Under the pieces are notes generated by a model, which did not search any database, was not told the DNA's origin, and saw only the letters and a program-made list of their open reading frames with translations. This document shows, piece by piece, positions 17,200 through 25,660 of a stretch of 64,000 bases of DNA. The DNA comes from Pedococcus aerophilus (GTDB lineage: Bacteria > Actinomycetota > Actinomycetes > Actinomycetales > Dermatophilaceae). The stretch spans positions 62,001 to 126,000 of the forward strand of contig NZ_BAAARN010000001.1 in the NCBI RefSeq assembly GCF_039532215.1. The letters run 5' to 3'. Position 1 is the first letter of the stretch; each line of letters opens with the position of its first letter. Position numbers and translations under genes: made by a program.

Positions 17200-18393
17200 T
17201 CAGTCGACCTTGCGCAGTCCCGGTCGCAGCACGAACGACAGGGCCAGCTGGGCGAACATCAACAGCGTCAACGACATCCAGACACCGTCGAAGCCTCCCG
17301 TCGCGTCCCGGACAGCGCCCATGGTCGCCGGTCCGAGTGAGGCGAGCCCGTAGCTGAACAAGAACGCCATCCCCGCCAGGCGGGCGCTGGCGGCCGGGGT
17401 GGCGGCGTAGTCGACCATGAGGACCAGCCCCAGGGCGAAGGCCGCTCCCTGCCCGAGGCCGAGGACGACGGCCCACACCCAGGGGAGCGTGCCGGGCGCC
17501 AGCCAGAGTCCGGCCTGCCCGAGGAGCCCCAGGACCGACGCCGAGACGAGCAGCACCCGCCGGTCGTGCACGCGGTCCGTGAGCGCGGGTGCGAGCAAGC
17601 CGGACACCAGCTGCGCGGCCGTGAAGGCGCTGAGAAGGTACCCGGCGTGCGTGGGGTCCCAGCCCCTGCCGGCGTAGGTCGGTGCGAGCCAGGCGAGCGA
17701 GGAGTAGAACTCGATCGACTGCACCGCCAGGTAGGCCGCGACCAGCCAGGCGGTGAGGTGCGTCCACGGCAGCCTCGCGGAGGTGACGACCACGGGGTTG
17801 GCGGCCCGGTGGCGGGTGTGCCCGCGCCACACGGGGAGCCACGCGAGGGCACCGAGCAGGCCGAGCAGCGACCACGAGCCCAAGGACGCCTGCCACGAAC
17901 CCAGCCAGCCCTCGAGCGGCACGGACAGCGCGGACGACGCGCCGGCGCCACCCATCATCGCAAGCATGTAGAGGCCGGTGACCAGACCGGCGCGCTCGGG
18001 CGGGAAGAGCTCCTTGACCAGCCCGGGCAGCAAGGTCCCCCCGATGGCGATACCGACGCCGGCGACGAACGTCGCGGCATACAGCAGCCACACGTGACCG
18101 CCACCGAAGCGCAGGGCGACGCCGACGGCCACGCACACCACGGACAGCTCGATCGCGCCGGCCGCACCGATGCGGGCGGCGACCCGTTGGGCCAACGGTG
18201 CGAACGCGCCCATGCACAGGACGGGCAGGGTGGTCAGGGCCCCGAGCGCGGTGTTCGACAGGTCGAGGTCGGCGCCGATCGACGCGACGACGGGCGGGAC
18301 GCTCGCGATCGCCGTCCGGAGGTTGACCGCCACCGCGACGAGTCCGAGAGCCATGAGCCACAGGGGCGGGAGGTGGTGTCGTCGCGCAGTCAT
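17200..18393 (-). CDS. MFS transporter, CynX/NimT-like
   Basis: 397 residues with twelve hydrophobic segments, the size and topology of a major facilitator permease. The N-terminus LMALGLVAVAVNLRTAIASV and the following PPVVASIGADLDLSNTALG are typical of the CynX/NimT branch (cyanate and 2-nitroimidazole transporters); the motif-A loop is LAQRVAARIG. The substrate is unknown. ATG 18393 begins MTARRHHLPPLW. It lies 37 bases downstream of the FUSC gene on the same strand and could be cotranscribed with it and the P-loop kinase. Confidence 0.88.
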   Translation of the reverse strand: MTARRHHLPPLWLMALGLVAVAVNLRTAIASVPPVVASIGADLDLSNTALGALTTLPVLCMGAFAPLAQRVAARIGAAGAIELSVVCVAVGVALRFGGGHVWLLYAATFVAGVGIAIGGTLLPGLVKELFPPERAGLVTGLYMLAMMGGAGASSALSVPLEGWLGSWQASLGSWSLLGLLGALAWLPVWRGHTRHRAANPVVVTSARLPWTHLTAWLVAAYLAVQSIEFYSSLAWLAPTYAGRGWDPTHAGYLLSAFTAAQLVSGLLAPALTDRVHDRRVLLVSASVLGLLGQAGLWLAPGTLPWVWAVVLGLGQGAAFALGLVLMVDYAATPAASARLAGMAFLFSYGLASLGPATMGAVRDATGGFDGVWMSLTLLMFAQLALSFVLRPGLRKVD

Positions 18394-18430
18394 CGACGCC
18401 AGTGTCCCAGCAGGCCGGCAGCGCGCGCGG

Positions 18431-19549
18431 TCAGCCCTCGTCCGCGGTGTGGGTCATCGACTCCGGGACCATGTCGCGGGCCTCGTCGAGGGGGAGGCCG
18501 GTGAGCATGAGGAGGTCCACGACCATCGACCGGATCTGCGCTCGCATGACCTCGCCCGACAGGCCGGACGACGGGTCGAGGACCGCGCTGGCCTCGCCGA
18601 TGCGGTGCAGCCCGACCCGGGCGTGGGTGGGCAACCGGCGCTCGGCGAGCTCGCGGGAGATGTCGGTGGTGGTCTCGGCGAGTGCCTCGAGCAGCCGCAG
18701 GTAGCCGTTCGGGACCGGCTCCTCGCGCCAGGTCGCGATCGCCGCACGCCGGACGAGGACCCGCAGGTTGCGGATGGCGCGGTCGAGCGGTTCGAGCAGG
18801 TCGGCGATGGCCTGCACCCCGGGCAGGTGCCGACGGCGGAACGGCGAGAGCCGCACGACGGCGATGCCCTCGGCCGACAGCGCCCGTGCCTCGTCGAGCA
18901 TCGACTCGGAGTCGCGGGCGCGGGCCAGCGTCGCGGAGGCGAGGTCGGAGTCGCCCTCGCGCAGCGCGCGCACCGTGTCGGTGAGGATCGCGCTGATCTC
19001 GCCCACCACGAGGGAGGCCTGCTGCCGGGGCCGCCGCAGGGGAGCGGCTGGGGCCACGAGGGTGAAGAGGAGGGCGATCGTGCCGCCGATGACCGCGTCG
19101 AGCCACCGGGTGAAGCCCTGCCCGGGGTTCGCGATGAGGGTGGTGACGATGACCGACTGCACGCCGGCCTGCGTCGTGAGGAGCATCCCGGCTCCGAGCA
19201 GTGCGGCCACGCTCATCGAGATGACCACCACGACGACGATCTGCCAGACGCCGGACCCGAAGAAGTGGACGAAGGCGTCGCCGACGAACACCCCGACCGC
19301 GACACCGATCATCACCTCGCCGACCCGGCGCAGCCGCTGGCCGTAGGACAACCCGAGGCAGATGATCGCGGTCACCGGGGCGAAGAACGGCCGCACGTGG
19401 CCGAGCAGGCCCTCGGCCACCCACCACGCCGCCGCCGCACCGACCCCGCACTGGACGATGAAGAACAGTCGGCTCACGAGGCGCTCGGTGCGCGCCCTCG
19501 CCTCGCGCCGCGACCGGGCCGCTGCCCGCGAGACGGTGTAGGGGGGCAC
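18431..19549 (-). CDS. FUSC-family (aromatic acid exporter-like) membrane protein
   Basis: 372 residues from GTG 19549, which lies 5 bases after the kinase stop; frames further upstream run through the kinase gene. The N-terminal half has about six membrane helices, including FFIVQCGVGAAAAWWVAEGL, PFFAPVTAIICLGLSYGQRL, the FUSC hallmark VGVFVGDAFVHFFG, and SVIVTTLIANPGQGF. The C-terminal half is a cytoplasmic helical region rich in Arg and Glu (about 190-372). FUSC proteins are proposed efflux pumps for aromatic acids or related compounds. The start is the least certain part; a GTG a few codons later is equally possible. Confidence 0.82.
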   Translation of the reverse strand: MPPYTVSRAAARSRREARARTERLVSRLFFIVQCGVGAAAAWWVAEGLLGHVRPFFAPVTAIICLGLSYGQRLRRVGEVMIGVAVGVFVGDAFVHFFGSGVWQIVVVVVISMSVAALLGAGMLLTTQAGVQSVIVTTLIANPGQGFTRWLDAVIGGTIALLFTLVAPAAPLRRPRQQASLVVGEISAILTDTVRALREGDSDLASATLARARDSESMLDEARALSAEGIAVVRLSPFRRRHLPGVQAIADLLEPLDRAIRNLRVLVRRAAIATWREEPVPNGYLRLLEALAETTTDISRELAERRLPTHARVGLHRIGEASAVLDPSSGLSGEVMRAQIRSMVVDLLMLTGLPLDEARDMVPESMTHTADEG

Positions 19550-19554
19550 CCCGG

Positions 19555-20190
19555 TCAGCCGTTCCCGGAAGAAGGGGCGGGAGTGGGCAATGCGGAGGGC
19601 ATGCGGCGAGTATGGCGTCCGCCCGCCCCCGAGGTCGTGTCGAGGACGAGGTCGGCCCGCACGCGGGTGCCGTCGGCGGCATACAGGGCGTGCTCCTGTG
19701 CGGCCCACCGGTCCCAGAACTCGGCGTAGCCCGGGTCGCGGGCGAGGCCGCGCGAGCGGCGCTCGGCGACGTCACCGTCGACCCACACGAGGACGGACAC
19801 GAACGCACCGCCGGGCAGCGCCCCCGAGCCGCACCCTTCCACGACGACGACGTCGCCCGACGCCTCGTGCCACTCGGCATACGCCTGCGCTACCCAGTCC
19901 CAGCGGCGGTAGCGGGCCGGCCGCCCGGCCACCAGCGGCTCGACGACCCACTCGACGACCCGCTGCGTCGAGTCCGCGAGCCCGTCCCAGCCGGGGTAGA
20001 GGTCGTCCATGTGGATGGTCGGGGCGCCGAGCACCTCGGCGACCTCGGCGGCCAGAGTTGTCTTGCCTGCCCCGCTCGGACCGTCGATGGCCACGAGGCG
20101 CGTTGAGCCGCAACGGGGTTCGCTCGCACGGATGAGCTGGACGACGCGGTCGACCCGCTCCTGCTCGTCCATCGTGCAGCCGGCTGACAT
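19555..20190 (-). CDS. P-loop nucleoside/uridine kinase-like protein
   Basis: 211 residues. Walker A is AIDGPSGAGKTTLA (about residues 34-47), followed by HMDDLYPGWDGL, the substrate-binding DD pair of uridine-kinase-like enzymes, and a Walker B-like VVVVEGCGSG. A lid-like basic stretch ERRSRGLARDPGYAEFWDRW comes near 150-170. The substrate may be a nucleoside or another small molecule; the sequence does not decide. ATG 20190 is set by a TAGGGT box 7 bases upstream, and a second ATG six codons in is possible. Divergent from hisF, with only 31 bases between the two start codons. Confidence 0.8.
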   Translation of the reverse strand: MSAGCTMDEQERVDRVVQLIRASEPRCGSTRLVAIDGPSGAGKTTLAAEVAEVLGAPTIHMDDLYPGWDGLADSTQRVVEWVVEPLVAGRPARYRRWDWVAQAYAEWHEASGDVVVVEGCGSGALPGGAFVSVLVWVDGDVAERRSRGLARDPGYAEFWDRWAAQEHALYAADGTRVRADLVLDTTSGAGGRHTRRMPSALPTPAPSSGNG

Positions 20191-20197
20191 GGGCCCC

Positions 20198-20203
20198 ACC
20201 CTA
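20198..20203 (-). promoter_or_regulatory. -10 element of the leaderless kinase promoter
   Basis: On the minus strand TAGGGT, then 7 bases, then ATG at 20190. It stands back to back with the hisF -10 box at 20210-20215, with 6 bases between them. Confidence 0.65.
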
Positions 20204-20209
20204 GATCGG

Positions 20210-20215
20210 TAGCCT
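20210..20215 (+). promoter_or_regulatory. -10 element of leaderless hisF promoter
   Basis: TAGCCT, then 6 bases, then GTG at 20222. Its -35 region must lie inside the divergent kinase gene's 5' end. Confidence 0.65.
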
Positions 20216-20221
20216 TCCCGG

Positions 20222-20995
20222 GTGAGTGTCGCCACCCGGGTCATCCCCTGCCTCGACGTCGACGCCGGCCGCGTGGTCAAGGGCGTCAACTTCGCCAACC
20301 TGCGTGACGCGGGCGACCCCGTCGAGCTGGCCAAGCTCTACGGCGAGCAGGGCGCGGACGAGCTCACCTTCCTCGACGTCACGGCCAGCAGCGGCAACCG
20401 CGAGACCACGTACGACATGGTGAGCCGGACCGCCGAGCAGGTGTTCATCCCGCTCACCGTCGGTGGGGGAGTGCGCTCCATCGCCGACGTCGACAGGCTG
20501 CTGCGCGCCGGTGCGGACAAGGTCGGCGTCAACACCGCCGCCATCGCCCGTCCCGAGCTCATCGCCGAGATCGCCGACCGGTTCGGGTCGCAGGTGCTCG
20601 TGCTGTCCGCCGACGTCCGGCGTCGCCGGGGCGACTCGGGGGCGTTCACCGGGGGGTTCGAGGTGACGACGCACGGTGGACGCCAGGGCACCGGCATCGA
20701 CGCCGTCGAGTGGTGCGCCCGGACGGCCGAGCTCGGGGCCGGGGAGATCCTGCTCAACTCGATGGACGCCGACGGCACCAAGGACGGCTTCGACCTCGAG
20801 CTGATCGAGCTGGTCCGTCCGGAGATCTCCATCCCCCTCATCGCCAGCGGGGGAGCCGGGAAGGTCGGCGACTTCGCCCCGGCCGTGCGGGCCGGCGCGG
20901 ACGCCGTGCTGGCGGCCAGCGTCTTCCACTTCGGTGAGCTGACCATCGGCGACGTCAAGGACGCCCTGCGCGCCGACGGCCTCTCCGTCCGCTGA
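20222..20995 (+). CDS. hisF: imidazole glycerol phosphate synthase, cyclase subunit
   Basis: Cyclase half of the HisF-HisH complex: makes imidazole glycerol phosphate and AICAR using ammonia from HisH. 257 residues, a complete half-barrel-repeat TIM barrel. The first catalytic Asp is in [18 protein letters not shown], the second in [11 protein letters not shown], and phosphate-binding loops are seen at LTVGGGVRS and [11 protein letters not shown]. The leaderless GTG start gives the expected N-terminus [12 protein letters not shown]. The partner hisH and most his genes lie elsewhere; hisE-hisG and hisI are scattered in this window. Confidence 0.96.
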   Translation: MSVATRVIPCLDVDAGRVVKGVNFANLRDAGDPVELAKLYGEQGADELTFLDVTASSGNRETTYDMVSRTAEQVFIPLTVGGGVRSIADVDRLLRAGADKVGVNTAAIARPELIAEIADRFGSQVLVLSADVRRRRGDSGAFTGGFEVTTHGGRQGTGIDAVEWCARTAELGAGEILLNSMDADGTKDGFDLELIELVRPEISIPLIASGGAGKVGDFAPAVRAGADAVLAASVFHFGELTIGDVKDALRADGLSVR

Positions 20996-21031
20996 CACCC
21001 ATGCCGCACGGCACCACGCGGTCGACGCCTG

Positions 21032-21676
21032 TCAGCTGAGACCGAGCGGTGCACCCCACAGCGCCTCGACGGCCTCGGCGCTGCCCAGCACCTCGATCTC
21101 GGCGACGCGACGGCGCCCGTAGGCCGCGAGCAGCAGCTCCACCGGTGCGCCCTCCAGGACGACCGTCCCGAGCTCGGTGGTGGGCCGGACGTGGGTGGAC
21201 GTGCCGTCGGGGTCACGCAGCACCACTCCGACCGGGCTGCGGCGGAACAGCAGCCGGCCGAGCCGGTTCAGCGAGGTCCAGACGGCGTGGGACTCGCGCT
21301 GGGACACCGTCCGTCGCGGTCCCACCTGCTCGTCACCGCGCAGGACGTCCTCGTGGTGGATGACGAACTCGACGAAGTTCACGAGATCGTCCACCGGCGC
21401 GATCCGCGCCGGTGACCACACCGGGGGACCGGACCGCACGAGATCGACGAGCTCGGGCCAGGGCTTCGCGGCATACCCGGCCTGTCCCTCCTCCAGGCGG
21501 GAGGCGAGGGCCGGCACCCAGACCCCGGGCGCGAGGTCGGGACGTCGGTCCCGGACGACGAGGTGCGCCGCGAGGTCGGCCGTCGACCACGGCGAGCACA
21601 GGGTGGGTGCGTCGGGTCCGGTGGCGAGGAAGGTGTCACACAGGGCGTCGCGCTCGAGCCGGGCGAGGTGGGTCAT
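21032..21676 (-). CDS. TIGR03085-type metal-binding protein (DinB-like)
   Basis: 214 residues. The N-terminal region MTHLARLERDALCDTFLATG, PTLCSPWSTADLAAHLVVRD and FVEFVIHHEDVLRG matches the DinB-like maleylpyruvate-isomerase-type fold of the actinobacterial TIGR03085 family; the His residues at about 50, 128 and 129 are the expected metal ligands. The function of the family is not established; relatives use mycothiol or similar thiols. ATG 21676 follows a CATGAT box by 6 bases, another leaderless candidate. It is divergent from the ABC exporter. Confidence 0.8.
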   Translation of the reverse strand: MTHLARLERDALCDTFLATGPDAPTLCSPWSTADLAAHLVVRDRRPDLAPGVWVPALASRLEEGQAGYAAKPWPELVDLVRSGPPVWSPARIAPVDDLVNFVEFVIHHEDVLRGDEQVGPRRTVSQRESHAVWTSLNRLGRLLFRRSPVGVVLRDPDGTSTHVRPTTELGTVVLEGAPVELLLAAYGRRRVAEIEVLGSAEAVEALWGAPLGLS

Positions 21677-21682
21677 GGACCC

Positions 21683-21688
21683 ATCATG
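21683..21688 (-). promoter_or_regulatory. -10 element for the TIGR03085 gene
   Basis: Minus-strand CATGAT followed by GGGTCC and the ATG at 21676, in the common 6-base geometry. Confidence 0.5.
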
Positions 21689-21878
21689 CGCGGTGCCGGT
21701 CGCGCCCGCCGGGTCGGGCGCCGAGCAGGGGCGGGTCCGGGCGCCGGTGGGGACAGCGGCCGGTGGTGCGCGCAGCACAGGCGCTCGCGCGCGCCGCACG
21801 GACCGGTCGCCGGTGGTCGTGTCGGCCGCGCGTGAGAGGCTTCGGTGTTCCCACTCGTGCACCATCCGGAGGTTCTCT

Positions 21879-23747
21879 GTGTCCGTCGACGCCGCGCCGT
21901 CGCTGCGCCGCAGTCTCGGCATCGTGGGGGTGGGGATCCGCCGGGAGCCGCGCTGGTTCGGCCTCGCCGTCGCGGGCAGCGCCCTCTACGGCGTGATGAC
22001 GGTCCTCACCGCCTGGGCCATCGGCAAGGTGACCCGCGAGCAGATCCAGCCCGCGGTCGAGGCCGGCACCGTCACCGCGGCCCAGCTGTGGACGATCTTC
22101 GGCTGGGTGGCCGGGGTGGTCGTCGTCAACGTCGTCGGCGTCGTCATCCGCCGCGTCGCCGCCGGTTACACGATGTACAACGTCGCAGCCGGCTACCGGC
22201 GCGAGGTGACCCGCCAGTACCTGCGGCTGCCCTTGTCGTGGCACCACCGCCACCCGTCCGGTCAGCTGCTGTCGAACGCGAACGCCGATGTCGAGGCCAC
22301 CTGGAACGTCTTCGCCCCTCTGCCGATGGCGCTCGGCGTCATCATCATGCTCGTCGCGGGCATCGTGCAGATGGTCCTCGTCGACCCCGTGATGGCGATC
22401 ATCGGGCTCACCGTCTTCCCCGCACTCTTCCTCGCCAACATGGTCTTCCAGCGCGCGATGTCGCCCCGGGTCTCGCGGGCGCAGCAGCTGCGGGCCGAGG
22501 TCAGCGAGGTCGCCCACGAGAGCTTCGAGGCCGCCCTGATCGTCAAGTCGATGGGCCGCGAGGACCAGGAGGCCGCCCGCTTCGAGGAGGTCACCCGCCG
22601 GCTGCAGGCCGCCAACGTCGAGGTGGGCCGCACCCGCGGCACCTTCGACCCGGTCATCGAGTCGATCCCGACCCTCGGCACCCTCGCGGTGCTGGTCGTC
22701 GGTGCGCACCAGGTGGCCAACGGCGCGCTGGAGCCGGCCGCGGTGGTCCAGGTCGCCTACCTCATCTCGGTGCTGGCGTTCCCCGTCCGCGCCCTCGGCT
22801 GGGTTCTCGGAGAGCTGCCCCGCACCGTCGTCGGCTGGGACCGCGTCGACGCCGTCCTCAAGGCCCGCGGCGAGCTGACGTTCGGTGACCAGGAGCTGCC
22901 CCGCACCGGAGCCGCCCGGTCGAGCCTGGCGAACGTCGACTACTCCTACGACATCGTCGACGAGCACGGGGTCGAGTCGAAGTTCCAGGCCATCCACGAC
23001 GTCAGCATCGAGGTGCCAGCCGGGTCGACCGTGGCGCTGGTCGGCCCGACCGGGTCAGGCAAGTCCACCCTGACCAACCTCACGCTGCGCCTCGTCGACC
23101 CCGACCGGGGCGACGTGACCCTCGACGGCACCGACCTCCGCGACGTCGTGCGTGGGGGCGTGTCGTCCGTCGCGGCCCTCGTCCCGCAGCAGACCTTCAT
23201 GTTCGACGACACGGTCCGCGGCAACATCACGCTCGGCGCCGACCACACCGACGACGAGGTGTGGGCCGCCATCGAGGTCGCCCAGGCCGCGGGGTTCGTG
23301 TCCGCGCTCCCGGCCGGTCTCGACACCCGTGTCGGCGAGCGCGGCGCGTCCCTGTCCGGCGGACAACGCCAGCGGATCGCGTTAGCGCGAGCCATCATCC
23401 GCCGTCCCCAACTGCTCGTCCTCGACGACGCCACCAGTGCCGTCGACCCGGCTGTCGAGCAGGCGATCCTTGCCGGGCTGCGCCGGTCGAGCAGCGGGAC
23501 GACCGTCCTGGTCGTGGCCTACCGGATGTCGACCATCACGCTCGCCGACGAGATCGTCTACGTCGAGCTCGGTCGGGTGGTCGACCACGGCACCCACCGC
23601 GAGCTCCAGGAGCGGTGCGAGGGCTACGAGCACCTCGTCACGGCCTATGCCCGCGAGGCGGCCGAGCGCGCCGCCGTGATCGCCGACGAGGAGGCCGCGC
23701 TGGCGGCCGACGTCGACAGCGCCGAGGAAGGGGTGGACGCCAGGTGA
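21879..23747 (+). CDS. ABC exporter half-transporter, degenerate-site subunit
   Basis: 622 residues: a six-helix membrane domain (about 20-320) fused to an ATPase domain (about 350-595). GTG 21879 has a perfect GGAGG six bases upstream. The ATPase has an intact Walker A GPTGSGKST (from residue 389) and a canonical signature LSGGQRQRIALA, but two key residues are changed: the catalytic Glu after Walker B is Asp (LLVLDDATS, D517) and the switch His is Tyr (VAYRMSTI, Y548). With the opposite defects in the next subunit this marks a heterodimeric exporter with one catalytic and one degenerate site. An acidic Ala-rich tail follows. It overlaps its partner by 4 bases. Substrate unknown. Confidence 0.93.
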   Translation: MSVDAAPSLRRSLGIVGVGIRREPRWFGLAVAGSALYGVMTVLTAWAIGKVTREQIQPAVEAGTVTAAQLWTIFGWVAGVVVVNVVGVVIRRVAAGYTMYNVAAGYRREVTRQYLRLPLSWHHRHPSGQLLSNANADVEATWNVFAPLPMALGVIIMLVAGIVQMVLVDPVMAIIGLTVFPALFLANMVFQRAMSPRVSRAQQLRAEVSEVAHESFEAALIVKSMGREDQEAARFEEVTRRLQAANVEVGRTRGTFDPVIESIPTLGTLAVLVVGAHQVANGALEPAAVVQVAYLISVLAFPVRALGWVLGELPRTVVGWDRVDAVLKARGELTFGDQELPRTGAARSSLANVDYSYDIVDEHGVESKFQAIHDVSIEVPAGSTVALVGPTGSGKSTLTNLTLRLVDPDRGDVTLDGTDLRDVVRGGVSSVAALVPQQTFMFDDTVRGNITLGADHTDDEVWAAIEVAQAAGFVSALPAGLDTRVGERGASLSGGQRQRIALARAIIRRPQLLVLDDATSAVDPAVEQAILAGLRRSSSGTTVLVVAYRMSTITLADEIVYVELGRVVDHGTHRELQERCEGYEHLVTAYAREAAERAAVIADEEAALAADVDSAEEGVDAR

Positions 23748-25525
23748 GCACCTCCATCGACGCCACCTCCAAGCTCGGCACCCTCGCCACCCTGCGCCGC
23801 GGCCTCGACCTGTCACCGGAACTGCGCCGCGGCCTCGGCATCACCCTGGCTCTGGCCGCCGTCACGACCGTCGGCCGCGTCGTCGTCCCGTTCGTCGTCC
23901 AGAAGACGACGGACAACGGCCTGCTCGGCAAGGACGGCCCCGACCCGGGGCTCGTGACGCAGTACGTCCTGTTCGCCCTCATCGCCGTCGCCGCGACCGC
24001 GGTGACCGCGTATGCCGTCAACGTGCGCCTCTTCCGCGCGTCGGAGGCCGGGCTGGCGACGTTGCGGCTGCGGGCGTTCCGCCACATTCACGACCTGTCG
24101 ATGCTCACCCAGAACACCGAGCGACGCGGGTCGATGGTCAGCCGCGTCACCTCCGACGTCGACACGATCTCCCAGTTCGTGCAGTTCGGCGGGATCATCC
24201 TCATCCTCAGCCTCGGCCAGATCGCCGTGGCCACCGCGCTGATGCTGTTCTACAGCCCGCTGCTCACCGCCGTGGTCTGGCTCTGCTTCGTGCCGCTGCT
24301 GTTCGTCATCCGCCGGTTCCAGGCCATCGTGGGCCGGGCGTACACCAAGGTCCGTGAGCGCGTGGGTGACCTGCTCGCCGCCGTGTCCGAGTCGGTCGTG
24401 GGTGCCGCCACGATCCGGGCGTACGGCGTCGAGGAGCGCACCGCCGCGCGCATCGACACCGCCATCGAGGGACACCGTTCCGCCGCCATCGGCGCACAGG
24501 TCCGCTCGGTCGTGGCGTTCTCCTCGGGTCAGCTCGTCGCCGGCCTGACCCTCGCCGTGGTGCTCGTCGTCGGCACGCTCCAGGCCGTGCACGGCGACCT
24601 CAGCCTGGGCCAGCTCCTCGCGTTCCTGTTCCTCGTCAACCTCTTCACCCAGCCGGTGCAACAGGCGACCGAGATCCTCAACGAGCTCCAGAACGCCGTC
24701 GCCGGCTGGCGCCGCGTCATCGGGGTCGTCGACACCCGTGCCGACGTCGCCGACCCCGGCGACGACGGGGTCGTCCTCCCGCGCGGCCCGATCACGGTCG
24801 ACTTCGAGGACGTCTCCTTCGCCTACCCCGGCGGTGACACGGTCCTGCACGACGTCAGCCTCTCGATCGCGCCCCGGTCCCGGGTGGCCATCGTCGGGGA
24901 GACCGGCTCGGGCAAGTCGACGTTGGCCAAGCTGCTCACGCGCCTGATGGACCCCACCGACGGCACCGTGCGCATCGACGGCGCGGACCTGCGGGACGTG
25001 CGGTTCTCCTCCCTGCGCGAGCGGGTCGTGCTCGTGCCGCAGGAGGGCTTCCTCTTCGACGCCACGCTGCGCGAGAACGTGCGGTTCGGCCGCCCCGAGG
25101 CCACCGACGACGACGTCACCCTCGCCATCACCGAGCTGGGCCTCGACGCCTGGCTCGCGGGTCTGCCGCAGGGCCTGGCCACCGAGGTCGGCCAGCGTGG
25201 CGAGTCGCTGTCGGCGGGGGAGCGCCAGCTCGTGGCCCTGGCCCGCGCCTACCTCGCCGACCCGGACCTGCTCGTCCTCGACGAGGCCACCTCCGCCGTG
25301 GACCCGTCGACCGAGGTGCGCCTGCAGCGCGCCCTCGAGGGACTGACCCGTGGCCGCACCTCGGTCGCGATCGCGCACCGGTTGTCGACGGCCGAGGCCG
25401 CCGACGAGGTGGTCGTCGTCGACCAGGGACGCATCGTCGAGCGCGGCCCGCACCGTGACCTCGTCCGCGCCGGCGGCGTGTATGCCGCGCTGCACGACTC
25501 CTGGTCGGCCCAGCAACGCGGCTGA
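23744..25525 (+). CDS. ABC exporter half-transporter, catalytic subunit
   Basis: 593 residues, with six membrane helices (about 30-315) and an ATPase domain (about 345-590). GTG 23744 overlaps the partner's stop. Walker A is GETGSGKST (from residue 385), Walker B with the catalytic Glu is LLVLDEATS (E514), and the switch His is present (IAHRLST, H545). The signature, however, is LSAGERQLVALA instead of LSGGQ. Its own Walker residues therefore pair with the partner's good LSGGQ to form the working ATP site, while its weak signature faces the partner's defective Walker B. Lipid or drug export is likely by family; no nearby gene names the cargo. Confidence 0.93.
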   Translation: MSTSIDATSKLGTLATLRRGLDLSPELRRGLGITLALAAVTTVGRVVVPFVVQKTTDNGLLGKDGPDPGLVTQYVLFALIAVAATAVTAYAVNVRLFRASEAGLATLRLRAFRHIHDLSMLTQNTERRGSMVSRVTSDVDTISQFVQFGGIILILSLGQIAVATALMLFYSPLLTAVVWLCFVPLLFVIRRFQAIVGRAYTKVRERVGDLLAAVSESVVGAATIRAYGVEERTAARIDTAIEGHRSAAIGAQVRSVVAFSSGQLVAGLTLAVVLVVGTLQAVHGDLSLGQLLAFLFLVNLFTQPVQQATEILNELQNAVAGWRRVIGVVDTRADVADPGDDGVVLPRGPITVDFEDVSFAYPGGDTVLHDVSLSIAPRSRVAIVGETGSGKSTLAKLLTRLMDPTDGTVRIDGADLRDVRFSSLRERVVLVPQEGFLFDATLRENVRFGRPEATDDDVTLAITELGLDAWLAGLPQGLATEVGQRGESLSAGERQLVALARAYLADPDLLVLDEATSAVDPSTEVRLQRALEGLTRGRTSVAIAHRLSTAEAADEVVVVDQGRIVERGPHRDLVRAGGVYAALHDSWSAQQRG

Positions 25526-25660
25526 CCGCGACCCTCCGACGGGTGGCTGTCGGTGGGCTGTTGCATGATGGGTGGCGGACGGCCTGGTCGACAGCCCGGT
25601 CGCCCCGATGACCCGCGGATCCCTGTGTGGATCCGGCCCGGACCGCGAGGGGCAGCACCT

